Shown: piece after piece, positions 6,319 to 13,957 of the stretch | How positions within the stretch are numbered: position 1 is the first letter of the stretch | Layout of the letters: the number at the start of each line of letters is the position of its first letter | DNA from: an uncultured Clostridia bacterium | Lineage (GTDB): Bacteria; Bacillota; Clostridia; TANB77; CAG-508 | Direction of reading: 5' to 3' | Length of the DNA: 13,957 bases | Assembly (NCBI GenBank): GCA_944389715.1 | Contig: CALXNI010000108.1 | Coordinates: 1-13,957, forward strand | Notes under the pieces: model-generated | What the model was told of the DNA's origin: nothing | What the model saw: only the letters and a program-made list of their open reading frames with translations | Databases searched by the model: none | Program-made: the position numbers and the translations under genes

Positions 6319-6346
6319 AGGTTAAAATATAAAATATTAATTTGTA

Positions 6347-8315
6347 TTATTCAATTGTTATTGATGTTTCTGTATTTAAGTTCATATTTACTGTTCTTTT
6401 TAAATTTCCATCTAAATAAACTTTTATTGTTACTGAACCTATTCCTTGTACCATTACTGATTTATTAGTAGTAAGGCTATCAATTTCTTCATTTACTACC
6501 TGCTCGTCATTTACTGTAACCCTTAATTTTACATTTACTTGTTCTATCTCACCTGTTTCTTCATTTTCTTGTTCTGAATAATCTCCTATAGATTTAATAT
6601 TTAGGATGGCTGTTCCCGTTTTTACCTCATCAAATTCATTTATAGTAATTGTTATCTCTGTGTCCTTATCTACCATGCTTCCTGCTGAAATTGTTTGATT
6701 TACAACTACTCCATTAGGCTTGCTTGAATCAGAGGTTTTTTCTGTGCTTTTCCATTTTAATTTTGCATTTGAAATAGCTGTTTTTGCCTCACTCTCAGTT
6801 TTTCCATATAAATCTGGCACTTCAACTTGTTCTATCCCTAAACTTACATATATTGTTACTGTAGTTCCAGCTGGGAGTTCCTCTCCTTCTTCGTTGTCTT
6901 GTTTTATTATATAGTCTTTTTCTACACTATCGCTATTTTCTTCTTTAATATCAACTTCTAATCCAGTATCTTTTAATATTTGTGTTGCTTCATCTCTTTT
7001 ATATCCTACTACTTTAGGCATTTTAACTATTTCTTGACCTTTACTTACAATTACTTTTATAGTTGATCCTTCTTTAATTTCATAATTATCTTGATATTTT
7101 GGATCTTGTTCTATTATTTGTCCTTCTGGTATTTCTAAATCATATTTTTCTTCTTGGACTTCTAATTTAAGATTTAGCTCAGCTACCTTTGCTTGTGCTT
7201 CCTCTAAAGTAAGATTTGCTAGGTCTGGTACTTGCACATCTTTTGCTCTACCTAAAGATAATGCAAGATATGTTCCTCCCATTGCTATTGAAAATACTAA
7301 TATACATGCTAGTATTATAGCAATTACTTTTAATGCTTTATGCTTTTCAAAAAATTCTTGTATTTTTGCAAACTTTCCTTTTTTTTCTTCTTTAGTATTT
7401 TTATTATCTGTTCTTTTGTTATAATTTAGATCAATTCTCTGTGTTGCAAAGTCACTAGCATTATTCTCATTAAATACAAAATTTCCATTAGGATTTTTTA
7501 GTGCTAATTCCAAATCCTTAATCATTTCTGTTGCATTACTATATCTTTTTTCTGCATCCTTTTGCATTGCTTTCATTATTATATCATTTACACTCTTTGG
7601 TAAATCTGGTTTTAATACAATTGGCTCTATAGGATCCTCTTGCATATGTTTTAAAGCTACAGAAACTGGTGTATCACTATCAAATGGAACCCTTCCTGTC
7701 ACCATTTCGTACATAACTACTCCTAAAGAATATAAATCAGATTTAGCATCTGTAAATCCACCTCTTGCATGCTCTGGAGAAAAATAATGTACTGATCCTA
7801 TTGTTGTTCCAAATGCAGTTATTGTAGAATTTGATACTGCTTTTGCTATTCCAAAATCAGTTACTTTTGCTACCCCTTCTTCTGTTATTATGATATTGTG
7901 TGGCTTTATATCCCTATGAATTATATTATTTTTATGTGCAGTCTCTAATGCTGATGCAATTTGTATTGCCACTTTTACAGACCATTTCCAACCTAAAGCA
8001 CCATCTTCTACAATTATTTCTTTTAATGTTTTTCCTTTTACAAGTTCCATTACAATATAATAGAGATTTTCTTCCTTTCCTACATCATATACAGATACTA
8101 TATTAGGATGGGTAATACTTGCTGCAGCTTGTGCCTCTATATTAAACCTTTTAACAAACTCTTCGTCTGTTGTAAATTCATCTCTTAAAATTTTTACAGC
8201 AACATATCTATTTAAAACTAGATCTTTTGATTTATATACTGTAGCCATACCTCCGATTGCCTATTTTTTCTATTATTTGATACCTGTTTCCTATAACTTT
8301 ACCTTCTATATTCAT
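6347..8315 (-). CDS. prkC: PASTA-domain Ser/Thr protein kinase, +1 frameshift at CGG in the P-loop
   Basis: Membrane kinase sensing peptidoglycan fragments. After correction 655 aa (B. subtilis 648): kinase domain with the glycine loop IGNGGMATVY (18-27), Lys41 in VAVK, HRD (Asp135), DFG (Asp153) and a Ser/Thr-rich activation loop (about 162-171); a juxtamembrane acidic/Lys-rich linker; one membrane helix (about 330-352); three extracellular PASTA repeats; a C-terminal beta domain. The real ATG is at 8315 after GGAGAG; the encoded start MNIEGKVIGNRY matches the family. At codon 21 the frame breaks: AAT CGGA GGT, where skipping one C restores the second glycine of the ATP loop, while zero-frame reading stops within nine codons. 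Without recoding only the last 633 residues could be made, lacking the ATP loop. It follows prpC by 44 nt. Confidence 0.92.
8252..8255 (-). other. +1 frameshift site in prkC (AAT CGGA GGT)
   Basis: Minus-strand CGG at 8255-8253. Reading GGA instead of CGG yields I-G-N-G-G-M, the canonical GxGGM nucleotide loop of bacterial Hanks-type kinases. Confidence 0.85.
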
Positions 8316-8359
8316 TTTTCTTCTCTCCTATCTTAATATAGATTTATAAGATATGTAAT

Positions 8360-9095
8360 TTAATTATTGTTTGAAATTATTATAACACTTATATTGTCAT
8401 ATCCACCAAGTTCATTTGCTCTTTGTATTAATTTATCACAAGCTTCACTTTCATTTTCTTTTATAATTGAATATATTTCTTCTTCATGTAACATGTTTGT
8501 TAATCCATCTGAACACATAAGTATTATATCGCCTTCTAAAAATCCTTTTACAGTAATATCTGGCTCTATTTTATCCATACATCCCAAAGCTTTTATAAGC
8601 ATATTTTTTTTAGGATGGTAATAAGCTTCTTCTCTAGTAATTGTACCATCTTTTACTAAAGTTTCTACATAACTATGATCTGTTGTTATTCTTCTAATTA
8701 TATTCTTTCTTATTCGATATATTCTACTATCTCCAATATGTCCTATATAAACTTTATTTTCATGTATTAAACAAATCTCTAAAGTTGTACCCATTTGTTC
8801 TAATTCTTGATTTTCTTTTGATTTTTCGTACACAACTTGATTTGCATAATCCATTGCTTTTCTTATAAGTTCTTGTATACTCTCTTTTTCTAATTCTGTA
8901 TTTTTAAAATTTTCTTCAATATATTTTTTAGCAGAAATTGTTGCAAGACTACTTGCTATTTCCCCTCCATTATATCCGTCCCATTCCATCCGCTAATATG
9001 CATAATTTTATATTTTCTAATTCTTTGGAAGTATAAATAAAGTCTTGATTCATATCTCTTGCTTTTCCTATATCGGTTTTTGCATATATTTGCAT
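8360..9095 (-). CDS. prpC: PP2C-family protein phosphatase, +1 frameshift at CGG
   Basis: Metal-dependent Ser/Thr phosphatase that reverses PrkC phosphorylation. Corrected length 244 aa (B. subtilis PrpC 254). N-terminal MQIYAKTDIGKARDMNQD contains the first motif with Asp18; then ILADGMGG-YNGGEIAS (33-46), IGHIGDSR, TTDHSYV, CSDGL and GGYDNIS, supplying the metal-binding aspartates. The ATG at 9095 overlaps the end of rlmN by 28 nt and has AGAGGTG before it, as in other Bacillota. At codon 40 the sequence is GGA CGGA TAT AAT: zero-frame reading gives R-I-stop, whereas skipping the C gives the expected GMGGYNGGE. The in-frame ATG at 8989 downstream would lack the first two motifs and is not a credible start. 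Confidence 0.9.
8975..8978 (-). other. +1 frameshift site in prpC (GGA CGGA TAT)
   Basis: Minus-strand CGG at 8978-8976, directly after ATG GGA. The P-site codon GGA could not re-pair well after a +1 slip (GAC), which favours four-base reading of CGGA or skipping at the A site over simple slippage. Confidence 0.85.
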
Positions 9096-10120
9096 CTATC
9101 CACCTCTTTTTTTCTTAGTTGACCACATGCAGCATCAATATCGCTTCCTAGCTCTCTTCTAATTGTAGCAACTATTCCTTTTTCATTTAAATAATTTCTA
9201 AATTTTATTATGTTTTCATTTGTACTTTTGTTATATTTTCCATTTTCTATTTTATTTATTGGTATTAAATTTACATGGCATAGCATTCCTTTTAAAAGCT
9301 TTACTAGTTCTTTTGCATCAGATAAATTATCATTATTCTCTTTTGCTAAAGCATATTCAAAAGATATTCTTTTATTAGTTTTTTCTATATAATATCTACA
9401 TGCTTTCATCAGTTCTTCTATGTTATATATGTTATTTATAGGCATCATTTGGCTTCTTTTTTCGTTATTAGCACTATGTAAAGATATAGAAAGCGTACAT
9501 TGAATATTTTTATCTGCAAGTTCATATATTTTTGGAACTAATCCACTTGTCGAAATACTAATATGTCTTGCTCCCATATTTATTCCTTTTTGATTATTTA
9601 AAATTTCAATTGCTTTCATAACATTTTCATAATTATCTAACGGCTCACCAATTCCCATAAATACTAGGTTAGATATTTTAATTTTTTCATCTCTTTCTAT
9701 TGCCAAAAGCTGTTCTACAATTTCTCCAGCACTCAAGTTTCTAGAGAATTTTACTCCTGTAGAAGCGCAAAATTTACATCCCATTTTGCAACCTATCTGT
9801 GAAGAAACACATATTGTAAATCCGTGCTTGTATTCCATAAGTACAGACTCTATTGCATTTCCATCTAAAACATCAAACAAATACTTTTTTGTTCCGTCTT
9901 TAGATTCTTGCTTTTGTAATATATTAAAAATATGTAAATCAAAATTATCCTTTAGCTTTTGCCTTAGTTCTAACGATAAATTAGTCATATCATCAAAAGA
10001 AACTACATTGTCTACAAATATCCATTTAAAAATTTGCTCCGCTCTATATGGTTTTTCGCCTAATTCTATTATAAGCTTTTTTAAATCATCTAAATTGTAA
10101 TCTTTTATGTTTTTTTTCAA
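9068..10120 (-). CDS. rlmN: 23S rRNA / tRNA adenine-C2 methyltransferase RlmN
   Basis: 350 aa, full length. Radical-SAM enzyme making 2-methyladenosine at 23S rRNA A2503 and tRNA A37. The iron-sulfur motif CxxxCxxC is Cys111, Cys115, Cys118 (CKMGCKFCAS); GEP (158-160) and SxGLVP mark the SAM site; Cys332 in AACGQL is the resolving cysteine and the methyl-carrying cysteine region is conserved near the first cluster. Start is TTG at 10120, with AAGGAAG upstream, fitting the family N-terminus. First gene of the rlmN-prpC-prkC unit, with its own promoter at 10155-10183. No frame disturbance; the four CGG triplets I noted are all out of frame or on the other strand. Confidence 0.95.
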   Translation of the reverse strand: MKKNIKDYNLDDLKKLIIELGEKPYRAEQIFKWIFVDNVVSFDDMTNLSLELRQKLKDNFDLHIFNILQKQESKDGTKKYLFDVLDGNAIESVLMEYKHGFTICVSSQIGCKMGCKFCASTGVKFSRNLSAGEIVEQLLAIERDEKIKISNLVFMGIGEPLDNYENVMKAIEILNNQKGINMGARHISISTSGLVPKIYELADKNIQCTLSISLHSANNEKRSQMMPINNIYNIEELMKACRYYIEKTNKRISFEYALAKENNDNLSDAKELVKLLKGMLCHVNLIPINKIENGKYNKSTNENIIKFRNYLNEKGIVATIRRELGSDIDAACGQLRKKEVDRCKYMQKPI

Positions 10121-10154
10121 AAAAATCTTCCTTTATTTATGTTTTAACGAGTAC

Positions 10155-10183
10155 ATTGTATCATAACGTATTTTATATTACAA
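10155..10183 (-). promoter_or_regulatory. Promoter for rlmN-prpC-prkC
   Basis: Minus strand: TTGTAA (10178-10183), a 17-nt spacer ending TGA, TACAAT (10155-10160). The TG just before the -10 makes an extended form. It lies about 35 nt upstream of the TTG start. Confidence 0.65.
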
Positions 10184-10192
10184 GTTCTAATA

Positions 10193-10228
10193 AAATAAAA
10201 AAATGAAATAGAAGTTTTCCTATTCCAT
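10193..10228 (-). terminator. Terminator of the NPNTS surface-protein gene
   Basis: Minus strand ATGGAATAG (10220-10228) pairs with CTATTTCAT (10203-10211, one G-T pair), then a run of seven T. It starts 17 nt after the stop codon at 10246 and separates this gene from the rlmN promoter. Confidence 0.75.
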
Positions 10229-10245
10229 TTTTGTTATATCTATAA

Positions 10246-11541
10246 TTATTTATCAGTTTTATTAACTCTAACTGCATAAGCTATTCCTGCTATACCAATA
10301 ATTACTAACATTGCTACTATAAATATTGTTATATCAGAAGTATTAGGGTTTTCTATATTTTCTTCTGCTGTTTCTACTTGATTTATTATATTTTCATCTA
10401 CAACATTTGTATTTTCTCCAATTTTAGTAGATGATAATAGATATGTTGAGGCATGGTCTATAGTAATTGTTGCCATTCCACTTTCGTCAATAGTAATATC
10501 TTCTGAAACTAATTCCAATTTATCTGTACCAGAATTATAATAGTATAAAAACACTTTATCTCCAGCTTTATATTGGTCTGCTACAGAAAAAGTTATTTTT
10601 GTATCTTTTGCAAGTATTCCTGAATATGCTAAATCAATAAATAAAAGATTTGCTGTTGAATCTTGTAATACATTACTATCAAATGGTTGTTCTTTTGTTA
10701 TGTCTATTTTTAAACTTAAATCTCCACTAAAATCTTCTGAAATGTTGCTTGTATTAAAACTTATTGTTGCATTTTCTGTTTTTATAATAACATCTTTTGC
10801 GGGTCCATTTTTTAAATTGTTTAATGTTTCAGCAGTTATCTTATCTGTTGAACTTGCTTCTATTTCTACTTTTCCCTTGTCTATTCCTTCTTGTGCTTGT
10901 TCATCTGCAGGAACATTAGATTTATTTAAATAATACTGCCTTTGTACATCTCCGCTTGATTTTTCTACTTTTATGTCATAAGCAAATCCATAATTTATGG
11001 TTATATTTTCATCATTGATAGGAGCTGTCCATAAGGTTGGTTTTAAATATTTTTCTGAATCATTTGTTAATTTAGCATTGTTAAAAGTAATTTTTGGAAC
11101 AACTCCTCCGTTTGTTGCAAGTTCTATTCCTCCAAATCCATTTCCAGAAACATTAATATTACCTTCTAAAGTAACATTTGCACCATTAACAAGAAGTGCA
11201 GCATTTGCACCAGTCAAACTTAAATTTTTAATAGTTGTATTTACTCTATATGCTTGTAAAACATATGCTTGGTTTGTATTCCATATTGTATTATCCTCCA
11301 TTTGCATTGTTATTGTTTTATTGTTACCATCTATAGTTACATCTCTAGTTATATTTATTTTTTTATCAGTTGTAAAACTTTCTCCAATAATAATTGTAGT
11401 ATATGTTGAATTTCCTAATGCAGCTTCAAATTCTTCTTGACTTTTTACAGTTATTGTTTCTGTTGCATTTACAGAAGTATGTGGTAATAACATAACTGCA
11501 AACAAAATTAAAATTAACACTATTTTTAAACTTTTTTTCAT
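10246..11541 (-). CDS. Sortase-anchored surface protein with NPNTS sorting signal
   Basis: 431 aa. A signal peptide (1-26, ending SVNA) leads into a pectate-lyase-like beta-helix region (about 28-200; TITVKSQEEFEAAL then rungs such as DVTIDGNNKTITM and NTTIKNLSL). A second domain follows (about 225-380). The C-terminus is a sorting signal: NPNTS at 398-402, a hydrophobic helix, then a basic tail (RVNKTDK). NPxT-type motifs are those of class B sortases, and a class B sortase gene lies divergently 148 nt away, so the two are probably enzyme and substrate. The mature protein would be linked to peptidoglycan; ligand or function is not visible. Start ATG has AAGGAGG 8 nt before it. No promoter was assigned with confidence in the very AT-rich gap. 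Confidence 0.8.
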   Translation of the reverse strand: MKKSLKIVLILILFAVMLLPHTSVNATETITVKSQEEFEAALGNSTYTTIIIGESFTTDKKINITRDVTIDGNNKTITMQMEDNTIWNTNQAYVLQAYRVNTTIKNLSLTGANAALLVNGANVTLEGNINVSGNGFGGIELATNGGVVPKITFNNAKLTNDSEKYLKPTLWTAPINDENITINYGFAYDIKVEKSSGDVQRQYYLNKSNVPADEQAQEGIDKGKVEIEASSTDKITAETLNNLKNGPAKDVIIKTENATISFNTSNISEDFSGDLSLKIDITKEQPFDSNVLQDSTANLLFIDLAYSGILAKDTKITFSVADQYKAGDKVFLYYYNSGTDKLELVSEDITIDESGMATITIDHASTYLLSSTKIGENTNVVDENIINQVETAEENIENPNTSDITIFIVAMLVIIGIAGIAYAVRVNKTDK

Positions 11542-11689
11542 AGTTTTTTCCTCCTTAGAATTATTATTATCATTTTTTTTATTTTTATTATATTTTTAAT
11601 AATATCCACTAATTTCTAATTATTTTTTGTTATATATTTTTTTTTATAATCTATAATAAATATTAAAAATATTAAAAAAGGAGTTTAAC
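11542..11689. promoter_or_regulatory. Divergent promoter region between surface protein and sortase
   Basis: 148 bp almost wholly A+T. On the plus strand TATAAT occurs at 11645-11650 and 11652-11657; TTGTTA (11627-11632) lies 19 nt before the second. No clear -35/-10 pair stands out for the minus strand. Ribosome sites: GGAG 6 nt before the sortase ATG, AAGGAGG before the surface-protein ATG. Confidence 0.4.
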
Positions 11690-12520
11690 ATGCAAAAAAA
11701 TAATTCTAAAAATCCTATAATTAATTTAACTAAATTTGTAATACTTCCTATTTCAATTATTTGTATTATCGGAGCAGGAATTATTTTTTTTAAATGGATT
11801 TTAGATAATAAAACTTCTGGAGATATATCAGAAGATATTGCAGAAATTGCTGAGACTACAGAAATCGCTGATGATGATAATACACAAATAATTAATCCTC
11901 CTAATGAAAGTCAAGGAGATTATTGGGATTTTATAAAAATGCCTTTAATAAGTGTAAATTTTGAAGAACTCTTAAAAAGAAATAAAGATACTGTGGGTTG
12001 GATAAATGTAAATAACACAAATATTAATTATCCTGTTGTGCAAACTTCTAATAATAAAGATTATCTTCAAACAGCTTTTGATGGTTCAAATAATAGAGCA
12101 TGATGGATTTTTGCAGATTATAGAAATAATATGAAAAATTTTGATAAAAATACTATTATATACGGTCACAGTAGAGTTAATGGAACTATGTTTGGTAGTT
12201 TATACAATGTTTTAAATAAAGAATGGTATAATAATAAATATAATCAAGTAATTAGGTTTTCTACTCCTACAGAAAATACTATGTGGCAGGTTTTCTCTGT
12301 TTATAAAATAGAACCAGAGAGCTATTATTTAACTACTTCTTTTAAAAACAATGATAGCTATTTACAATTTTTAAATACTATAAAAAATCGCAGCATTTAT
12401 AATTTTAATGTTGATTTAAATGAAACTGATAAAGTAATAACTTTATCTACCTGCAGTGATATAGCCGGAACTGGTAGAATTGTATTACATGCAAAACTAA
12501 TTAAAAGGCAGAGTGCATAA
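11690..12520 (+). CDS. srtB: Class B sortase with an in-frame TGA at a conserved glycine position
   Basis: Transpeptidase attaching NPxT-type surface proteins to the cell wall. Read through the TGA it is 276 aa: cytoplasmic N-terminus, one membrane helix (about 14-36), acidic linker, then the sortase barrel: NKDTVGWINVNNTNINYPVVQ, FADYRN, catalytic His160 (YGHS), Cys255 (TLSTC) and Arg263 (GRIVLHAKL). Codon 138 is TGA (12101-12103) between NNRA and WIFADYRN; related sortases have AGxIFxDYRN, so the position is Gly, one base (GGA to TGA) away. Reading continues in the same frame for 138 more sense codons without another stop. If TGA is a stop, both halves are useless (no His, Cys or Arg in the first). 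It could be a recent nonsense mutation, but in a window with five glycine-linked recoding sites, TGA read as glycine deserves a test. Confidence 0.82.
12101..12103 (+). other. In-frame TGA within the sortase gene
   Basis: TGA replaces an expected glycine codon. Apart from the end of the pilin-like gene (291-293), TGA is not used as a stop in this window: the other recognised genes end in TAA (ten) or TAG (two). Confidence 0.75.
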
Positions 12521-12553
12521 AAAAATAAGGAATTAAATCCTTATTTTTTATGC
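12515..12553. terminator. Bidirectional terminator between sortase and clpX
   Basis: GCATAAAAAAATAAGG (12515-12530) pairs with 12539-12553 around an 8-nt loop with a single bulged A. It contains the stop codons of both convergent genes and has A and T runs on both sides. Confidence 0.85.
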
Positions 12554-13856
12554 TGTTTCTCCTTGTTTTTTAGAATTAATTGGTTTTTTCTTTATTTTTG
12601 CTCTTTTAGTTTCTTTGTTTTCGTTTATTATTAATTTAGGTCCTGATTTTTTTTCAACTGTATCTTTAGTTATTATGCATTTTTCTATTTTTGGATTTGT
12701 TGGAACGTCAAACATTATATCTCTCATTATATCTTCTATAATAGAGCGAAGTCCCCTTGCTCCAGTATTTCTTTCTATTGCTTTTTCTACTATTGCATTT
12801 AATGCCTCGTCTTCAAATTCTAATTCTACTCCATCTAATTCTAAAAGTTTTTTGTATTGTTTTGTTAAGGCATTTTTTGGTTTTGTAACAATATTTATTA
12901 AAGCTTCTTTATCTAATTCCCTTAATGTTGCAATTATTGGAAGTCTTCCTACAAACTCTGGTATAAGTCCAAATTTTAATAAATCCTGTGGTAATAATTC
13001 TTCAAATATTTTATATTTTTCTTGCTCTTTTCTGCTTTCTATTTCGGCTCCAAACCCCATTCCTTTTTTTCCAGTTCTGTCTTTTATAATTTTTTCTAAG
13101 CCTTCAAAAGCTCCTCCACATATGAATAAAATATTTGTTGTGTCTATTTGTAAAAACTCTTGATGTGGATGTTTTCTTCCTCCTTGTGGTGGAACAGATG
13201 CAACAGTTCCCTCTATTATTTTTAATAGTGCTTGTTGCACTCCTTCACCGCTTACATCTCGTGTAATTGATGGATTTTCTGACTTTCTTGTAATCTTATC
13301 TATTTCATCTATATATATAATTCCTTTTTGTGCTCTAGGAATATCATATTCTGCTGCTTGAATTAATTTAAGTAAAATATTTTCTACGTCTTCGCCAACA
13401 TAACCTGCTTCTGTTAAAGTTGTAGCATCTGCTATTGCAAATGGTACATTTAAAATTCTTGCAAGTGTTTGTGCTAAAAGTGTTTTTCCGCACCCAGTTG
13501 GTCCTAATAGTAAAACATTACTTTTTTGAATTTCTACATCATCTATAATTTCATCACAGGAAATACGTTTGTAATGATTATACACAGCAACAGATAAAGT
13601 TTTTTTAGCATCTTCTTGACCGAATTACATATTCATCTAATATACTTTTTATTTCTGCAGGTGTAGGTATATCTTCAGATTTTAGATCTTCATATCCTAA
13701 TTCATCCTCATAATGTTCATCTTCTATAATGTTATTGCAGATAGCAATACATTCGTCACAAATATATGCATTTGGTCCTGCAACTATTCTTTTTACCATT
13801 TCTTGTGGCTTACCACAGAATGAACATCTTATATTTTGGTTGTTATTTCTTGGCAT
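12548..13856 (-). CDS. clpX: ATP-dependent Clp protease unfoldase subunit ClpX, +1 frameshift at CGG
   Basis: Hexameric AAA+ unfoldase that feeds ClpP. Corrected length 435 aa (B. subtilis 420). N-terminal zinc domain Cys11-x2-Cys14, Cys33-x2-Cys36; then LDEYVIGQ, Walker A GPTGCGKT (118-125), pore loop GYVGED (151-156), Walker B YIDEID (Asp183-Glu184), the pore-2 RKHPHQEF region, sensor-2 ARGLR and a basic C-terminal tail. At codon 79 the sequence is ATT CGGT CAA: zero-frame reading gives RSRRC-stop, while skipping one C gives VIGQEDAKKTLSVAVYNHYKR, where the glycine is near-invariant. The start at 13856 follows AAGGAGG by 5 nt. The two pieces should not be annotated as separate genes. Downstream it converges on the sortase; upstream lie two palindromic repeats. 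Confidence 0.95.
13619..13622 (-). other. +1 frameshift site in clpX (ATT CGGT CAA)
   Basis: Minus-strand CGG at 13622-13620. The restored residue is the glycine of YVIGQ at the entry to the AAA+ domain, conserved across ClpX proteins, so the correct reading is unambiguous here. Confidence 0.88.
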
Positions 13857-13893
13857 TATGGCCTCCTTATTTTATATATCAACATTTATTAAT

Positions 13894-13921
13894 TGTAGGG
13901 GTCGCTGCCCACAGCGACCCG
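13894..13921 (+). repeat. TGTAGGGG palindromic repeat upstream of clpX
   Basis: TGTAGGGGTCGCTG, a short CCC loop region, then CAGCGACCC: same edge as the units in the pilin leader. It lies 37 nt upstream of the clpX start, in the position of a promoter or leader. Confidence 0.8.
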
Positions 13922-13938
13922 TATTATTTATTATGTAT

Positions 13939-13957
13939 TGCGGGTCGCTGTGGGCAT
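13939..13957 (-). repeat. TGTAGGGG palindromic repeat, cut by the window end
   Basis: GCGGGTCGCTGTGGGCA is the inverse of the neighbouring unit, giving a head-to-head pair separated by about 17 nt. The outer edge is beyond the window. Confidence 0.65.

Noticed and set aside
12101..12103. TGA in the sortase as selenocysteine
   Set aside because: The family position is glycine, not cysteine, and no convincing SECIS-like hairpin follows.
2998..13622. Random sequencing or assembly errors as cause of all five breaks
   Set aside because: None is in a homopolymer; all are the same type (extra C before a GGA/GGT glycine codon). A systematic artefact cannot be ruled out without reads, so this is rejected only provisionally.
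2995..13625. Simple P-site tRNA slippage as in prfB
   Set aside because: Slippage could re-pair at CTT, GTT and ATT, but not well at GGA (prpC) or AAT (prkC); no upstream Shine-Dalgarno-like stimulator is common to the sites.
13605..13856. A separate 83-aa zinc-finger protein upstream of clpX
   Set aside because: It is the N-terminal zinc domain of ClpX itself, separated only by the +1 break; downstream sequence continues the same protein.
1..13957. CRISPR array, phage integrase or plasmid origin
   Set aside because: No regularly spaced direct repeats, integrase or replication gene seen; the repeats present are dispersed palindromes.

Overview
The base composition is very AT-rich. The gene content (clpX, a PASTA-domain kinase and its phosphatase, spoVM, a class B sortase with a matching substrate, and a clostridial pilin-like surface protein) points to a low-GC Gram-positive, endospore-forming Clostridia (Bacillota), probably an uncultured gut-type lineage. 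Most gene products are recognisable housekeeping or cell-surface proteins. The unusual part is how some of them are encoded.

Layout. 1-1918: a pilin-like surface protein on the minus strand, whose leader peptide is built partly from two copies of a mobile palindromic repeat. 1919-2099 and 3536-3856: two copies, in opposite orientation, of one non-coding element with imperfect terminal inverted repeats. Between them lie rpmB (+), an unannotated 23-codon spoVM (-), a 49-aa membrane protein (-) and nth (+). 3966-5411: an exported bactofilin-like membrane protein (+). 5501-10120: rpe, prkC, prpC and rlmN on the minus strand. 10246-12520: a surface protein with an NPNTS sorting signal, divergent from a class B sortase. 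12548-13856: clpX (-), followed at the edge by two more palindromic repeats. The order rlmN-prpC-prkC-(rsgA missing)-rpe-...-spoVM-><-rpmB matches the conserved Bacillus/Clostridia arrangement; nth and the bactofilin gene lie inside it, and rsgA and thiN are absent.

Main observation: four otherwise intact genes (nth twice, prpC, prkC, clpX) are each broken by exactly one extra base, and at all five sites the break is an in-frame CGG. In every case one surplus C precedes a GGA or GGT codon, and skipping the C (or reading CGGN as one four-base codon) restores the family sequence. At three sites the restored residue is a near-invariant glycine (kinase GxGGM loop, PP2C GMGG, ClpX VIGQ). My hand scan of both strands found no in-frame CGG anywhere else in roughly 3,900 codons, although CGT, CGC and CGA are used for Arg and CGG occurs out of frame about 19 times in coding sequence. 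The sortase also carries an in-frame TGA exactly where the family has a conserved glycine. This looks like systematic +1 recoding at CGG (unassigned codon or quadruplet-reading tRNA-Gly), possibly with TGA read as glycine. Random error is a poor explanation, but the idea needs reads, tRNA data and proteomics to confirm.
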